Assembly: GCF_001422245.1 (NCBI RefSeq)
Contig: NZ_LMMM01000002.1
Coordinates: 124,855 to 188,854, forward strand
Source: Rhizobium sp. Leaf262
GTDB lineage: Bacteria > Pseudomonadota > Alphaproteobacteria > Rhizobiales > Rhizobiaceae
Direction of reading: 5' to 3'
Length of the DNA stretch: 64,000 nt
Shown here: in pieces, positions 17,867-26,522 of the stretch
How the letters are laid out: each line of letters opens with the position of its first letter
Numbering within the stretch: the first letter of the stretch is position 1
Notes under the pieces: generated by a model
What the model was told of the DNA's origin: nothing
Databases searched by the model: none
The model's input: only the letters and a program-made list of their open reading frames with translations
Translations under genes and position numbers: made by a program

Positions 17867-18178
17867 TCAACGCACCCTTTTTCGGTTGGCGCTTTCACGG
17901 ATTGTGGTCATCGTCAGAACGACGCCACCTGCGGCGAGCGTGAAGAAGCCCATCGTCAGCAGCACGATGACGAAAACGCGGTCGGACGCTTTGGAGATCG
18001 GGGCAGCGGCGATAGACGAGGTCGTCATCGGGTCGACCATTTCCGCAGCGTGGGACGTCGTGGCAAGTCCTGCTGCCATGGTGACAATAACAACGATAGC
18101 GGCGAGCGCCATCCACAGCGAAAAAAGCATTCTTTGTGCTCTCAGCCGGTCTACCGATTTCCGATCATTGAGAAACAT
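17867..18178 (-). CDS. Small two-helix membrane protein, hypothetical
   Basis: The 103 residues contain two hydrophobic segments (about 18-38 and 68-92). The first may be a signal sequence ending at SHAAEM. The region between them (EMVDPMTTSSIAAAPISKASDRV) is probably periplasmic, and the C terminus is short and basic (RESANRKRVR). I recognise no family. The frame on the opposite strand across the same DNA lacks hydrophobic organisation, so I prefer this one. Confidence 0.6.
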   Translation of the reverse strand: MFLNDRKSVDRLRAQRMLFSLWMALAAIVVIVTMAAGLATTSHAAEMVDPMTTSSIAAAPISKASDRVFVIVLLTMGFFTLAAGGVVLTMTTIRESANRKRVR

Positions 18179-18360
18179 TGTTCCGGTCCCTTGTCCACGT
18201 CTTTTCGCGTCTCATGTCGGCAAAGCAACGCAACGCTGCAATTTTCGCGACATGCTTTAAAATTGGCTTTGAAGTGGACGGCTTGTGGACCGAATTCAGA
18301 CAGTCCGGCGTATTTATTGCGGCGATATCAAGGCAGCGGTTAACAGCTGTTAAACGGCGG

Positions 18361-19278
18361 TCAAATTCCGCGTTTTCCGAAGGTGCGCACGGGCTTTGGG
18401 CCACGCGGTTCAGGCCCTGCATTAAGGTGTGAGGCGCTGGCAGATGGCGCGCTGAAAAGGGAGGAGCGGGTGGAGCCCAGCAGTTCTGGAAAGCGTTCGT
18501 TGAAGGTGGTCGGCGCCAGTTCCGGGCGTGCCAACGCATAGCCCTGCATCAGCGAGACGCCGAGGTCGAGGCACAGCTCGATTTCCCGCTCATCCTCCAG
18601 CGCTTCGAAGATCGGTTCGATCCCTTCGCTGGCGAATTGCTTGACGATGACGCGCAGCAGGGCGGCACCGGCGGAGTTGCGCATGAAGTGCCGCACCCAT
18701 GCCGCTTCGAACTTGACGTAATCGGGCTTGATCAGCTTCACGCGCTCTATATCGGAATCGCCCGCGCCGTAATCGGCAATGGCGACGCGAAAGCCCATGG
18801 CGCGCATATGCTCGGCGAAATCTGCCACGAGACGAGTTTCCGAGCCCTGATTGTCGGCGACTTCGCAGACGATACGATCCGGTGACATGCCCGCTTCATG
18901 CGCAGACAGGCGCATGCGCTCCACTTCCTGCCGCATCTTGGCCGGGGTGCCAAACAGACCGGGGTGGAAGTTGACGAAGATGCGTGCGCGGGAGCGTTCC
19001 AACTTGCCGGTGTTGAGAATGTGGATGGTGCGCAAGATGCTGTCGATGGCTTCGATATCGTCGGGATGCACCTGCTTGAAGAGCTGCGCCGGTGGCACCA
19101 GTTCCGTGCCCTGATAGGGGCGTACGAGGCCCTCGAAGGAATCGATATCGAAACGCCCATCCGACAGGCGTCGGAAAATCGGCTGAAGCGCGGATTTGAG
19201 GGTGAAGGGCGCATAGGTCGTGGACCAGGAACCATCGGTTTCGCGCGCGAGATTTGAGAAAATGCTTTTCGGTGCCAC
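18361..19278 (-). CDS. EAL-domain protein with altered catalytic motifs
   Basis: The EAL fold covers about residues 25-270 of 305, with no sensory or membrane domain attached. EAL enzymes hydrolyse cyclic di-GMP. Here the EAL triplet reads EGL (49-51), Asn103 (FVNFHP), Glu139 (CEVAD), Lys189 (DYVKFE), Glu225 and the QGY motif are retained, but the DDFG motif is ADYG, so the first metal-binding Asp is Ala168. Activity is therefore doubtful, and the protein may instead bind c-di-GMP or a partner. The C-terminal 35 residues are Ser/Pro-rich and probably disordered. It is divergent from aspC. Confidence 0.88.
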   Translation of the reverse strand: MAPKSIFSNLARETDGSWSTTYAPFTLKSALQPIFRRLSDGRFDIDSFEGLVRPYQGTELVPPAQLFKQVHPDDIEAIDSILRTIHILNTGKLERSRARIFVNFHPGLFGTPAKMRQEVERMRLSAHEAGMSPDRIVCEVADNQGSETRLVADFAEHMRAMGFRVAIADYGAGDSDIERVKLIKPDYVKFEAAWVRHFMRNSAGAALLRVIVKQFASEGIEPIFEALEDEREIELCLDLGVSLMQGYALARPELAPTTFNERFPELLGSTRSSLFSAPSASASHLNAGPEPRGPKPVRTFGKRGI

Positions 19279-19391
19279 GGCGTTTTATCCGGAAAATCAT
19301 TTCAACCGTGCGATCATAACATGAAAAGCGTTACGCGCCAGTTAAGCAAAATTTGAAATACCCTGAAGCCGTTTGTTTCCGTTGTTGATAG

Positions 19392-20750
<1,359 letters not shown>

Positions 20751-20766
20751 GCATTGTTTGTTTTGA

Positions 20767-20798
20767 GAAAAAGCCCGGCATCGCTGCCGGGCTTTTTC
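20767..20798. terminator. Bidirectional terminator between aspC and the antiporter gene
   Basis: A perfect 9-pair stem AGCCCGGCA/TGCCGGGCT with loop TCGC (20772-20793) is flanked by A5 and T5, so it serves both converging genes. Confidence 0.9.
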
Positions 20799-20801
20799 GT
20801 T

Positions 20802-21917
20802 TCAAAGTCCCAAAAACAGCAGCATGACGAATGTCGCGAACAGGATGAAATGCGTCATCCCCTCAATGGCATTCGTTTCACCATCATTCAGGTTGATCGC
20901 CGCTGCAAAGAGCGTGATGAAGACCATCACCGTCTGCACCGGGGTCATGGCCATGATGAATGGTTGGCCGGTGTAGAGCGCAATGGCCTCCATGACCGGC
21001 ACGGTGAGGATGACGGTGGAGAGCGATGCACCCATGGCGATGTTGACCACCGACTGCATGCGGTTGCGCAGTGCCGAGCGCATGGCGGTCATGATCTCAG
21101 GTGCGGCGGAGATGGTGGCTACGACGACGGCCATCAGCGCAACGGGCGCGCCGCTGCCTTCCAGCCCATTGCTCAGAAATGCCGACATGAATTCCGCCAG
21201 CGCGCCTATGATGACGACGCCGATGAGGATGATGGCAATCGAATAGGATGCCGGGCCTTCATCCTCTTCTTCCGCCGCCTCGGTCTGCTGCTCGGCGGCG
21301 CTCTTCTTGCGTTCGGTACGAGGGTAGCGATAGCTGAAAAAGTAGCTGTGCGGCCCGACCTGCATTTTCAGGAACAGGGCATAGAGAGCAATCATGGCGC
21401 CGATGGTGAAAATGGAATAATAATGCCACTTCGCCTCTGGAATGAATTCCGGCACGATCATCGAGATACCCATGGCGGTCAGGATCATCACGACATAGGT
21501 GCGGGCGGAATCGTCGTTGTAGGGTTGCTCGCCGTGGCGGAGGCCTCCCAGCAGGGCGGCGATGCCCAAGATGCCGTTTATGTCGATCATGACCGCGGAA
21601 TAGATGGTGTCGCGTACCAACGTGGGTGAGGTGGATTCCTGCATGATAATGGCGAGGATCAGCACTTCCACGGCAACGGCGGAAAGCGTGAGGATCATCG
21701 TGCCATAGGGATCACCGACTTTGGCCGCCAGAATTTCGGCGTGATGCGCCACCCGCATCGACACCAGAATGATGACGCCGATCAGCGCTGCCGCCACGAC
21801 GAAGGACAGCACCTTGCCCTGTTCCATGACCATGTGTTCGGCAAGATAAGCAGCCACCGCGCACGGTAACGCTGCCAACAGCATGCGCTCCTGTTTCAGC
21901 GTCGTCGCAATCGACAT
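20802..21917 (-). CDS. chaA: Calcium/proton antiporter, ChaA/CAX family
   Basis: A membrane antiporter of 371 residues with two homologous halves of about five helices each, separated by an acidic cytoplasmic loop (TEAAEEEDEGPAS, near residue 210). The first half has the alpha repeat LTLSAVAVEVLILAIIMQE with the ion-binding Glu, and the second has VVVATISAAPEIMTAMRSALRNRMQ, equivalent to the SxPE motif. Members exchange Ca2+ (or Na+/K+) for H+. The ATG at 21917 has AAGGG upstream; the in-frame start at 21950 is not supported. The gene is divergent from a small DUF2188 gene. Confidence 0.92.
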   Translation of the reverse strand: MSIATTLKQERMLLAALPCAVAAYLAEHMVMEQGKVLSFVVAAALIGVIILVSMRVAHHAEILAAKVGDPYGTMILTLSAVAVEVLILAIIMQESTSPTLVRDTIYSAVMIDINGILGIAALLGGLRHGEQPYNDDSARTYVVMILTAMGISMIVPEFIPEAKWHYYSIFTIGAMIALYALFLKMQVGPHSYFFSYRYPRTERKKSAAEQQTEAAEEEDEGPASYSIAIILIGVVIIGALAEFMSAFLSNGLEGSGAPVALMAVVVATISAAPEIMTAMRSALRNRMQSVVNIAMGASLSTVILTVPVMEAIALYTGQPFIMAMTPVQTVMVFITLFAAAINLNDGETNAIEGMTHFILFATFVMLLFLGL

Positions 21918-22105
21918 TTTCGCCCTTTCGTTTTTCTGAACTGATGACAATCAAGGCTGCGGCAACATGCGGGATTTGCACATTGGGCAATTTGGTAGGA
22001 TAGTGCGTTTCAAGGACATGGCGACAATGCCGCGATCTCGTCCTTCAAATGCGCGTTTGCGGCAAAGGTTGCCACGCCCCTTCAATCTGCAAGGAGGAAG
22101 TGTGC

Positions 22106-22381
22106 ATGACCAAGGTTGTATATGAGATTGTAGAGCATGATGGCGGCTGGGCTTACCGGATGAACGGTGCCTATTCGGAAGCCTTCCCCACCCATTCCGA
22201 TGCCGTCCAGGCCGCACGCATCGCCGCAGCCGAACAGCAGGTCGGTGGCGAGGACGAGGAAATCTATTATCAGGACGAACGCGGTCGCTGGCACGAGGAA
22301 CACAGTCAAGGTGGCGACAGGCCGGAGGCCGAGGTGGTGGATGGTTTCGAGGAACCGCAGCAGACCCGCAACGCCATCTGA
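22106..22381 (+). CDS. Small DUF2188-type protein
   Basis: The 91-residue protein starts MTKVVYEIVEHDGGWAYRMNGAYSEAFPTH after a near-perfect AAGGAGGA. The N-terminal 50 residues match the DUF2188 pattern (a short beta-hairpin ending in a helix ARIAAAEQQ). The C terminus is acidic and polar. The function of this family is unknown. A longer in-frame start at 22049 runs through the ribosome-binding site and is rejected. The gene converges with the LysR gene, only 12 bases apart. Confidence 0.82.
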   Translation: MTKVVYEIVEHDGGWAYRMNGAYSEAFPTHSDAVQAARIAAAEQQVGGEDEEIYYQDERGRWHEEHSQGGDRPEAEVVDGFEEPQQTRNAI

Positions 22382-22393
22382 GCCGGGCAGTTA

Positions 22394-23338
22394 TCACGTC
22401 TTGCTGGTCAGTGCGTGCGGGTCCGTTGCTCTTAAAAATCCCTTCAACCCATCGACCAGCGCGTTGAACACTGCACGGCAGCGTGGCGATGTTCGCAGGT
22501 TCTCGTGCATGGCGACCCATGCATGCAGTGGTATTTCCAATTCCGGCAGAAGATGGGTGAGGGTGGCGTCGCGGCTGGCGAGGCCCACTTGGCATAGGCC
22601 GACACCTGCACCGGCCCGTATCATGGAAAGCTGTGCGAGATTGCTGTCGGCACGAATGGAAAAGGGAATGTTTTCGGCGTCAGGAATGCTGGGATTGTCG
22701 TTTCGTATTCGCTGAAGGATGGCCCTTATGAAAGGGGTCTTTCGGTCGAAGCCGATGAGGCGGTGGTCGATGAGGTCGTCCTTGGACAGCGGTGTGCCCA
22801 TTCTCCTCAGGTAGTCGTTATTGGCATGAAAGCCCACCCGGAAATTGCCGATGTAGCGCATGACGATCGCATCCTGCACCGGCTTGGTCATGCGGATGGC
22901 GATATCGGCTTCCCGGCGCAACAAATCCTCCAGCGTATCGGAAAGCGACAGCTCGATTTCCAGCTTCGGATGCAGTTCCTGAAGCGATGCGATGATCGGC
23001 GGGAGGATTTCTACACCGATGATATCGGAGGCGCTGATGCGCACGGCCCCTTCGATCTTCCCCACTTCGCCCGAAGCCGCGCGCATGAGGGCCGATGCGG
23101 TGGCTGCAAGGTTTTCGGCATAGGGTTTCAAGGCAATTGCCGCATCCGTCGGCACCAACCCATGGGGCGAGCGGATGAAGAGCTGGAACCCCATGCTCTC
23201 CTCCAGCGCGTCAATATGGCGGCCTACTGTCGGCTGGGTAATGCCGAGTTCACGGGCGGCGGCGGAGAGCGATCCGTCACGCAGCACGTTGAGAAAGGTG
23301 CGGTAATAATCCCAGTTGATCTCACGGTCTTTGATCAT
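22394..23338 (-). CDS. LysR-family transcriptional regulator
   Basis: A regulator of 314 residues with an N-terminal winged helix-turn-helix (about 8-66; FLNVLRDGSLSAAARELGITQPTVGRHIDALEESMG) and a C-terminal periplasmic-binding-like effector domain (about 92-300). It is divergent from a reductase/epimerase gene across a 95-base gap that contains a direct repeat. In this arrangement LysR proteins normally repress themselves and activate the neighbour, so the 23434 gene is the likely target. The effector is unknown. Confidence 0.92.
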   Translation of the reverse strand: MIKDREINWDYYRTFLNVLRDGSLSAAARELGITQPTVGRHIDALEESMGFQLFIRSPHGLVPTDAAIALKPYAENLAATASALMRAASGEVGKIEGAVRISASDIIGVEILPPIIASLQELHPKLEIELSLSDTLEDLLRREADIAIRMTKPVQDAIVMRYIGNFRVGFHANNDYLRRMGTPLSKDDLIDHRLIGFDRKTPFIRAILQRIRNDNPSIPDAENIPFSIRADSNLAQLSMIRAGAGVGLCQVGLASRDATLTHLLPELEIPLHAWVAMHENLRTSPRCRAVFNALVDGLKGFLRATDPHALTSKT

Positions 23339-23342
23339 GGAT

Positions 23343-23383
23343 TTTCGTATAGTGGTTCAACGGTTTTAGACAATTTCGTATAG
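23343..23383. promoter_or_regulatory. Direct repeat in the LysR/reductase divergent promoter
   Basis: TTTCGTATAG occurs at 23343-23352 and again at 23374-23383, a spacing of 31 bases or about three helical turns, between the divergent starts. This is a candidate operator for the LysR regulator at 22394. Confidence 0.45.
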
Positions 23384-23433
23384 CTGATATCGGGCTCATA
23401 CTCCAGCCATCAATTCAGATTGGAGTTTTAGCA

Positions 23434-24444
23434 GTGACCAGCAATAGAGATACATCCAAGCCATTGGCACTGGTTCTGGGAGCGCGCGGCGGCATTGGCG
23501 GACATGTCATGGATATGCTGCTGCGCCGGGGCTGGCGCGTGCGTGCACTGGTGCGGGGAAATATGCCGACCTCAGCCAATCCCTCGCAGGAGTGGGTGCG
23601 CGGTGATGTGATGAACGCAGCCGATGTGGCGAAGGCAGCCGAGGGCGCGACCCTCATTGTTCACGCAGTTAACCCGGCAGGGTATAGGAATTGGGAGACA
23701 CTGGTTCTTCCTATGCTGGATAGCACCATTGCCGCTGCAAAGGCGGTGGGAGCCCGGATTTTGCTACCGGGAACGGTCTATAATTTCGGGCCGGATGCAT
23801 TTACCGCTCCAACCGAGGACAGCCCGCAAAACGCGTTAACCCGCAAGGGCGGCATTCGCGTGGAGATGGAGCGCCGTCTGCGTTCCGCCGCGACACCGGA
23901 AACGCCGGTGCTGATCGTTCGCGCAGGTGACTTCTTCGGGCCGGGTGCGAACAACAACTGGTTTAGCCAGGGTCTTGTCACGCCGGGCAAAAAGATCACC
24001 CACGTTACCAACCCCGGATCGCCGGGCGTCGGCCATCAATGGGCCTATCTGCCTGATGTGGCTGAAACCATGGGTCAGTTGCTGGATCGTGCCGGCGAAC
24101 TTGAACCATTCGCCACCTATCACATGGATGGGTTTTGGGACGCCGATGGCAAGGGAATGTCGTCTGCGATAGAGCGGGTGGTGGGTCATAAAATTTCGGT
24201 CAAGCAAACGCCGTGGTGGCTGTTGAAGCTGGCCTCGCCCTTCGTGCCGATGTTTCGGGAAGTCATGGAAATGCGCTATCTCTGGAAGACGCCGATCAGA
24301 ATGAGCAATGGAAAACTCACCCGCTTTCTGGGTGCAGAACCCCAGACGCCCATCGACGAGGCCGTGCGTGCCTCGCTTATCTCGCTGAAATGCCTGGACC
24401 CGGAAGCGGACATGGAAGCTCCGAGAGCCATATCGCACGCGTGA
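23434..24444 (+). CDS. NAD(P)-dependent epimerase/reductase (atypical SDR)
   Basis: A Rossmann-fold protein of 336 residues with the nucleotide-binding loop LVLGARGGIGGHVMDMLLRRG at about 12-32 and the extended-SDR region VHAVNPAGYRNWETLVLP. The usual YxxxK triad is not evident; LLPGTVYNFG occupies the Ser/Thr strand, so it belongs to the atypical NmrA/epimerase-like group. It begins with GTG at 23434, 95 bases from the divergent LysR start. The substrate cannot be named. The LysR neighbour suggests substrate-inducible expression. A strong terminator follows. Confidence 0.85.
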   Translation: MTSNRDTSKPLALVLGARGGIGGHVMDMLLRRGWRVRALVRGNMPTSANPSQEWVRGDVMNAADVAKAAEGATLIVHAVNPAGYRNWETLVLPMLDSTIAAAKAVGARILLPGTVYNFGPDAFTAPTEDSPQNALTRKGGIRVEMERRLRSAATPETPVLIVRAGDFFGPGANNNWFSQGLVTPGKKITHVTNPGSPGVGHQWAYLPDVAETMGQLLDRAGELEPFATYHMDGFWDADGKGMSSAIERVVGHKISVKQTPWWLLKLASPFVPMFREVMEMRYLWKTPIRMSNGKLTRFLGAEPQTPIDEAVRASLISLKCLDPEADMEAPRAISHA

Positions 24445-24454
24445 TACATGATAG

Positions 24455-24490
24455 AAAAGCCGCGCACCTGAGTGGGTGCGCGGCTTTTTG
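24455..24490. terminator. Bidirectional terminator between the SDR gene and nemA
   Basis: A perfect 11-pair stem (AGCCGCGCACC/GGTGCGCGGCT, 24458-24485) with a 6-base loop, preceded by A4 and followed by T5, separates the two converging genes. Confidence 0.92.
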
Positions 24491-24495
24491 GGTCT

Positions 24496-25608
24496 TTATG
24501 CCAGAGCAGGATAGTCCGTGTAACCTTCCGCACCACCGCCATAGAAGGTCGGCTGGTTCGGTTCGTTCAGCGCGGCATTCTCCTTCAGGCGACGGACGAG
24601 GTCCGGGTTGGAGATGAAGGCCTTGCCGAAGGCGATGGCATCGGCTTTGCCGCTTTCTGTCGCGGCAATCGCGCTGTCGCGGTCATAACCGTTGTTGGCG
24701 ATCCACAGGCCCTTGCCACCGGCATTGGTGTATGCGGCCTTGAGAGCATCGTAATCGAAAGGCTTGTCGCCCTGCTTGAAATCACGCGGGCCGCCGGTTG
24801 CACCTTCGATGACGTGGATGAAGGCGAGGCCACGGCTGCCGAGTTCGCGCACGACATAGTCGAACAATGGCTGTGGGTCTGCTTCGAAAATGTCATTGGC
24901 AGGCGTTACCGGGGAAAGGCGGATGCCAGTGCGACCTGCGCCGATTTCCTTTGTCACAGTATCAACGACTTCCAGCAGGAACCGGGCGCGGTTTTCGATG
25001 GAGCCGCCGTAATCATCCGTGCGCTTGTTGGTGCCTGATTTCAGAAACTGGTCGATCAGGTAGCCATTGGCCGCATGAATTTCTACGCCGTCAAATCCGG
25101 CATCGATGGCAGCGCGGGCGCCGGTGCGGTAATCTTCAAGAACGACCGGGATTTCGCCCAAGCCCAGTTCGCGCGGCTCGGATGTTTCGGCAAAGCTGCC
25201 GGTACCATCGTCATTGATGATGTAGGTTTTGGAATTGGCCTTGATGGGAGAGGGCGCAACCGGTTGGCCGCCATGCGGCTGCAGAGAGGTGTGTGAGATA
25301 CGGCCAACATGCCAGATCTGGGCGACGATCTTGCCGCCTGCCTTATGAACGGCCTGGGTTACAGCCTTCCATCCATTGATTGCTTCCTGCTTGTAAAGCC
25401 CTGGTACGTCGGCATAGCCTTGGCCTTGCTGCGAAACCGGCGTGCCTTCGGTCACGATAAGGCCAGCCGTGGCGCGCTGTTCGTAATAGGTTGCGTTAAG
25501 ATTGTTGGGGATCGCGCCTGGAGACCGATTGCGGGTCAAGGGGGCCATGACAATGCGGTTTGCGAGAGAAATATCGCCTGCCTGAGCGGGTTCGAACAGT
25601 TTAGTCAT
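24496..25608 (-). CDS. nemA: Old Yellow Enzyme-family alkene reductase
   Basis: An FMN-dependent ene-reductase of 370 residues. Enzymes of this group reduce activated C=C bonds, N-ethylmaleimide and nitrate esters with NAD(P)H. Visible landmarks are NRIVMAPLTRNRS, IVAQIWHVGRISH, the substrate-binding His..Asn pair in VEIHAANGYLIDQFL, the TDDYGGSIENRARF block, and a phosphate-binding ADAIAFGKAFISNPDL near the C terminus. An ArsR-type gene ends 45 bases upstream on the same strand, making an arsR-nemA operon. That parallels, with a different regulator family, the electrophile-responsive NemR-nemA pairing in E. coli. Confidence 0.95.
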   Translation of the reverse strand: MTKLFEPAQAGDISLANRIVMAPLTRNRSPGAIPNNLNATYYEQRATAGLIVTEGTPVSQQGQGYADVPGLYKQEAINGWKAVTQAVHKAGGKIVAQIWHVGRISHTSLQPHGGQPVAPSPIKANSKTYIINDDGTGSFAETSEPRELGLGEIPVVLEDYRTGARAAIDAGFDGVEIHAANGYLIDQFLKSGTNKRTDDYGGSIENRARFLLEVVDTVTKEIGAGRTGIRLSPVTPANDIFEADPQPLFDYVVRELGSRGLAFIHVIEGATGGPRDFKQGDKPFDYDALKAAYTNAGGKGLWIANNGYDRDSAIAATESGKADAIAFGKAFISNPDLVRRLKENAALNEPNQPTFYGGGAEGYTDYPALA

Positions 25609-25653
25609 GAAAGTGCTTTCTCTTCTGGTTGATAGAGAGCGCCTGAGGCGCGC

Positions 25654-25944
25654 TTAAAGCTTCTGGTTCAGATAGCGGAGAAAGGCCGCGATATTGTCCT
25701 CGTCACGCTCATAAAAGTTCCATTGACCAACCTTGCGCGACCGGATCAGCCCGGCGGACTGAAGAGCCGCCAGGTGGGAGGAGACCGTCGATTGTGAAAG
25801 GCCGGAAATTTCGAACTGATGCGCACACACACCCATGGTAAAGGGATGTGCTTGATTGAAATGCTGTTCTGGCTGTTTCAGCCATTCCAGAAATTTCAGT
25901 CGCACTGGATGTGCAATCGCTTTGAGGGCGTCTTCGTGGTTCAT
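25654..25944 (-). CDS. ArsR-family winged-helix regulator
   Basis: A 96-residue protein starting MNHEDALKAIAHPVRLKFLEWL, which is the classic ArsR opening. The helix-turn-helix GLSQSTVSSHLAALQSAGLIRSRKVGQWNFYERDE follows at about 45-80. A Cys in the MGVCAHQFEISGLSQ segment, just before the recognition helix, could be a thiol sensor; there is no CxC metal site. GGAAG precedes the ATG at 25944, and the extension to 26031 covers promoter DNA. It is upstream of nemA in the same orientation and likely represses the operon through the palindromes at 25943-25997. Confidence 0.9.
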   Translation of the reverse strand: MNHEDALKAIAHPVRLKFLEWLKQPEQHFNQAHPFTMGVCAHQFEISGLSQSTVSSHLAALQSAGLIRSRKVGQWNFYERDEDNIAAFLRYLNQKL

Positions 25945-25997
25945 ATCGCTTCCGTATATCTGTACATAGCGATATTTATATCGAGAAAAATCGATAT
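25943..25997 (-). promoter_or_regulatory. Palindromic operator cluster of the arsR-nemA promoter
   Basis: The hexamer ATATCG or its complement CGATAT occurs four times: 25943-25948, 25970-25975, 25978-25983 and 25992-25997. The middle pair forms a perfect inverted repeat CGATAT-TT-ATATCG, and the third and fourth form ATATCGA-N6-TCGATAT. The cluster lies immediately upstream of and over the arsR start, as expected for an autoregulated ArsR-type operator. Confidence 0.6.
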
Positions 25998-26036
25998 CAA
26001 GGGCTCGCGCAAAACTTCTTTGGCTCGCCACATCTC

Positions 26037-26132
26037 AAAAAAAAGGCCGCTGGATCACTCCGCGGCCTGACAGTTTGAAGGTCGAAACCTCCAGAGGGGA
26101 ACAGCCGCCCGATGCAAGCATCCGCAACAGCT
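26037..26132 (-). ncRNA. abcR2: AbcR2-like trans-acting sRNA
   Basis: One of two related sRNA genes on the minus strand next to lsrB. The shared core (minus strand) is GCTGTTCCCCTCTGGAGGTT followed by GACCTTCA, then a terminator hairpin GGCCGC/GCGGCC (26045-26067) with an A-run on the plus strand (T8 in the RNA sense). A promoter is visible: TTGTTC (26162-26167), 17-base spacer, CATATT (26139-26144), which sets the 5' end near 26132 and a length of about 96 nt. In Agrobacterium, Sinorhizobium and Brucella, AbcR1/AbcR2 are Hfq-dependent repressors of many ABC-transporter mRNAs. I assign the copy by sequence layout, not by alignment. Confidence 0.8.
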
Positions 26133-26138
26133 GCATTG

Positions 26139-26167
26139 AATATGGAAGCGCTACCGGCGAAGAACAA
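26139..26167 (-). promoter_or_regulatory. Promoter of the AbcR2-like sRNA
   Basis: On the minus strand, TTGTTC, a 17-base spacer and CATATT match the sigma-70 layout. The same spacing and near-identical -10 element precede the sister sRNA. Confidence 0.6.
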
Positions 26168-26215
26168 GGGCAATCCGTTCCACAAACGCAGATAGTGGAG
26201 AAAATTTTTGCGGGT

Positions 26216-26333
26216 AAAAAAAGAGGGCCACCGGATCACTCCAGGGCCCTTGTAAGTGTGAAGGTCAAAAACCTCCAGAGGGGAACAGCTGACGCGGCGG
26301 AACTGGGAGGAAAAGCCGCCGTGTGCATCAGCT
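26216..26333 (-). ncRNA. abcR1: AbcR1-like trans-acting sRNA
   Basis: The second copy of the tandem pair, about 118 nt, is close to the length reported for AbcR1. It shares the core CTGTTCCCCTCTGGAGGTT and the GGAGTGATCC terminator loop with the copy at 26037. Its 5' part forms a hairpin (GGCGGC with a complementary CGCCG) whose loop exposes TTTTCCTCCC, an anti-ribosome-binding-site sequence suited to pairing with mRNA starts. The terminator stem AGGGCC/GGCCCT (26224-26250) is followed by T7. The promoter is at 26340-26368. In Brucella and Agrobacterium the LysR regulator VtlR/LsrB controls an abcR gene, and such a gene is adjacent here. Confidence 0.82.
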
Positions 26334-26339
26334 ATGTGC

Positions 26340-26368
26340 GATATGATGCTTTCTTGGGCAGCATTCAA
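26340..26368 (-). promoter_or_regulatory. Promoter of the AbcR1-like sRNA
   Basis: On the minus strand, TTGAAT (26363-26368), a 17-base spacer and CATATC (26340-26345). The initiation point is expected near 26333. Confidence 0.6.
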
Positions 26369-26522
26369 CTCTTTTTTGTGCAGGCCAGCCCTGCGTTGGG
26401 CGCATCACTGCTATTGCCTGTCATATTTATTTCGCAAATCAGCGACCTCTCCAGCCACGGAGAGTCGTCTTTGTCAGCTATCAAGTGTTTGTAATCGCAG
26501 CGTTTTTAGAGAAAGTCTAACG

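Noticed and set aside
17886-18260. A 124-codon plus-strand frame over the small membrane protein gene
   Set aside because: It has no hydrophobic or domain organisation, while the minus-strand frame has two clear membrane segments.
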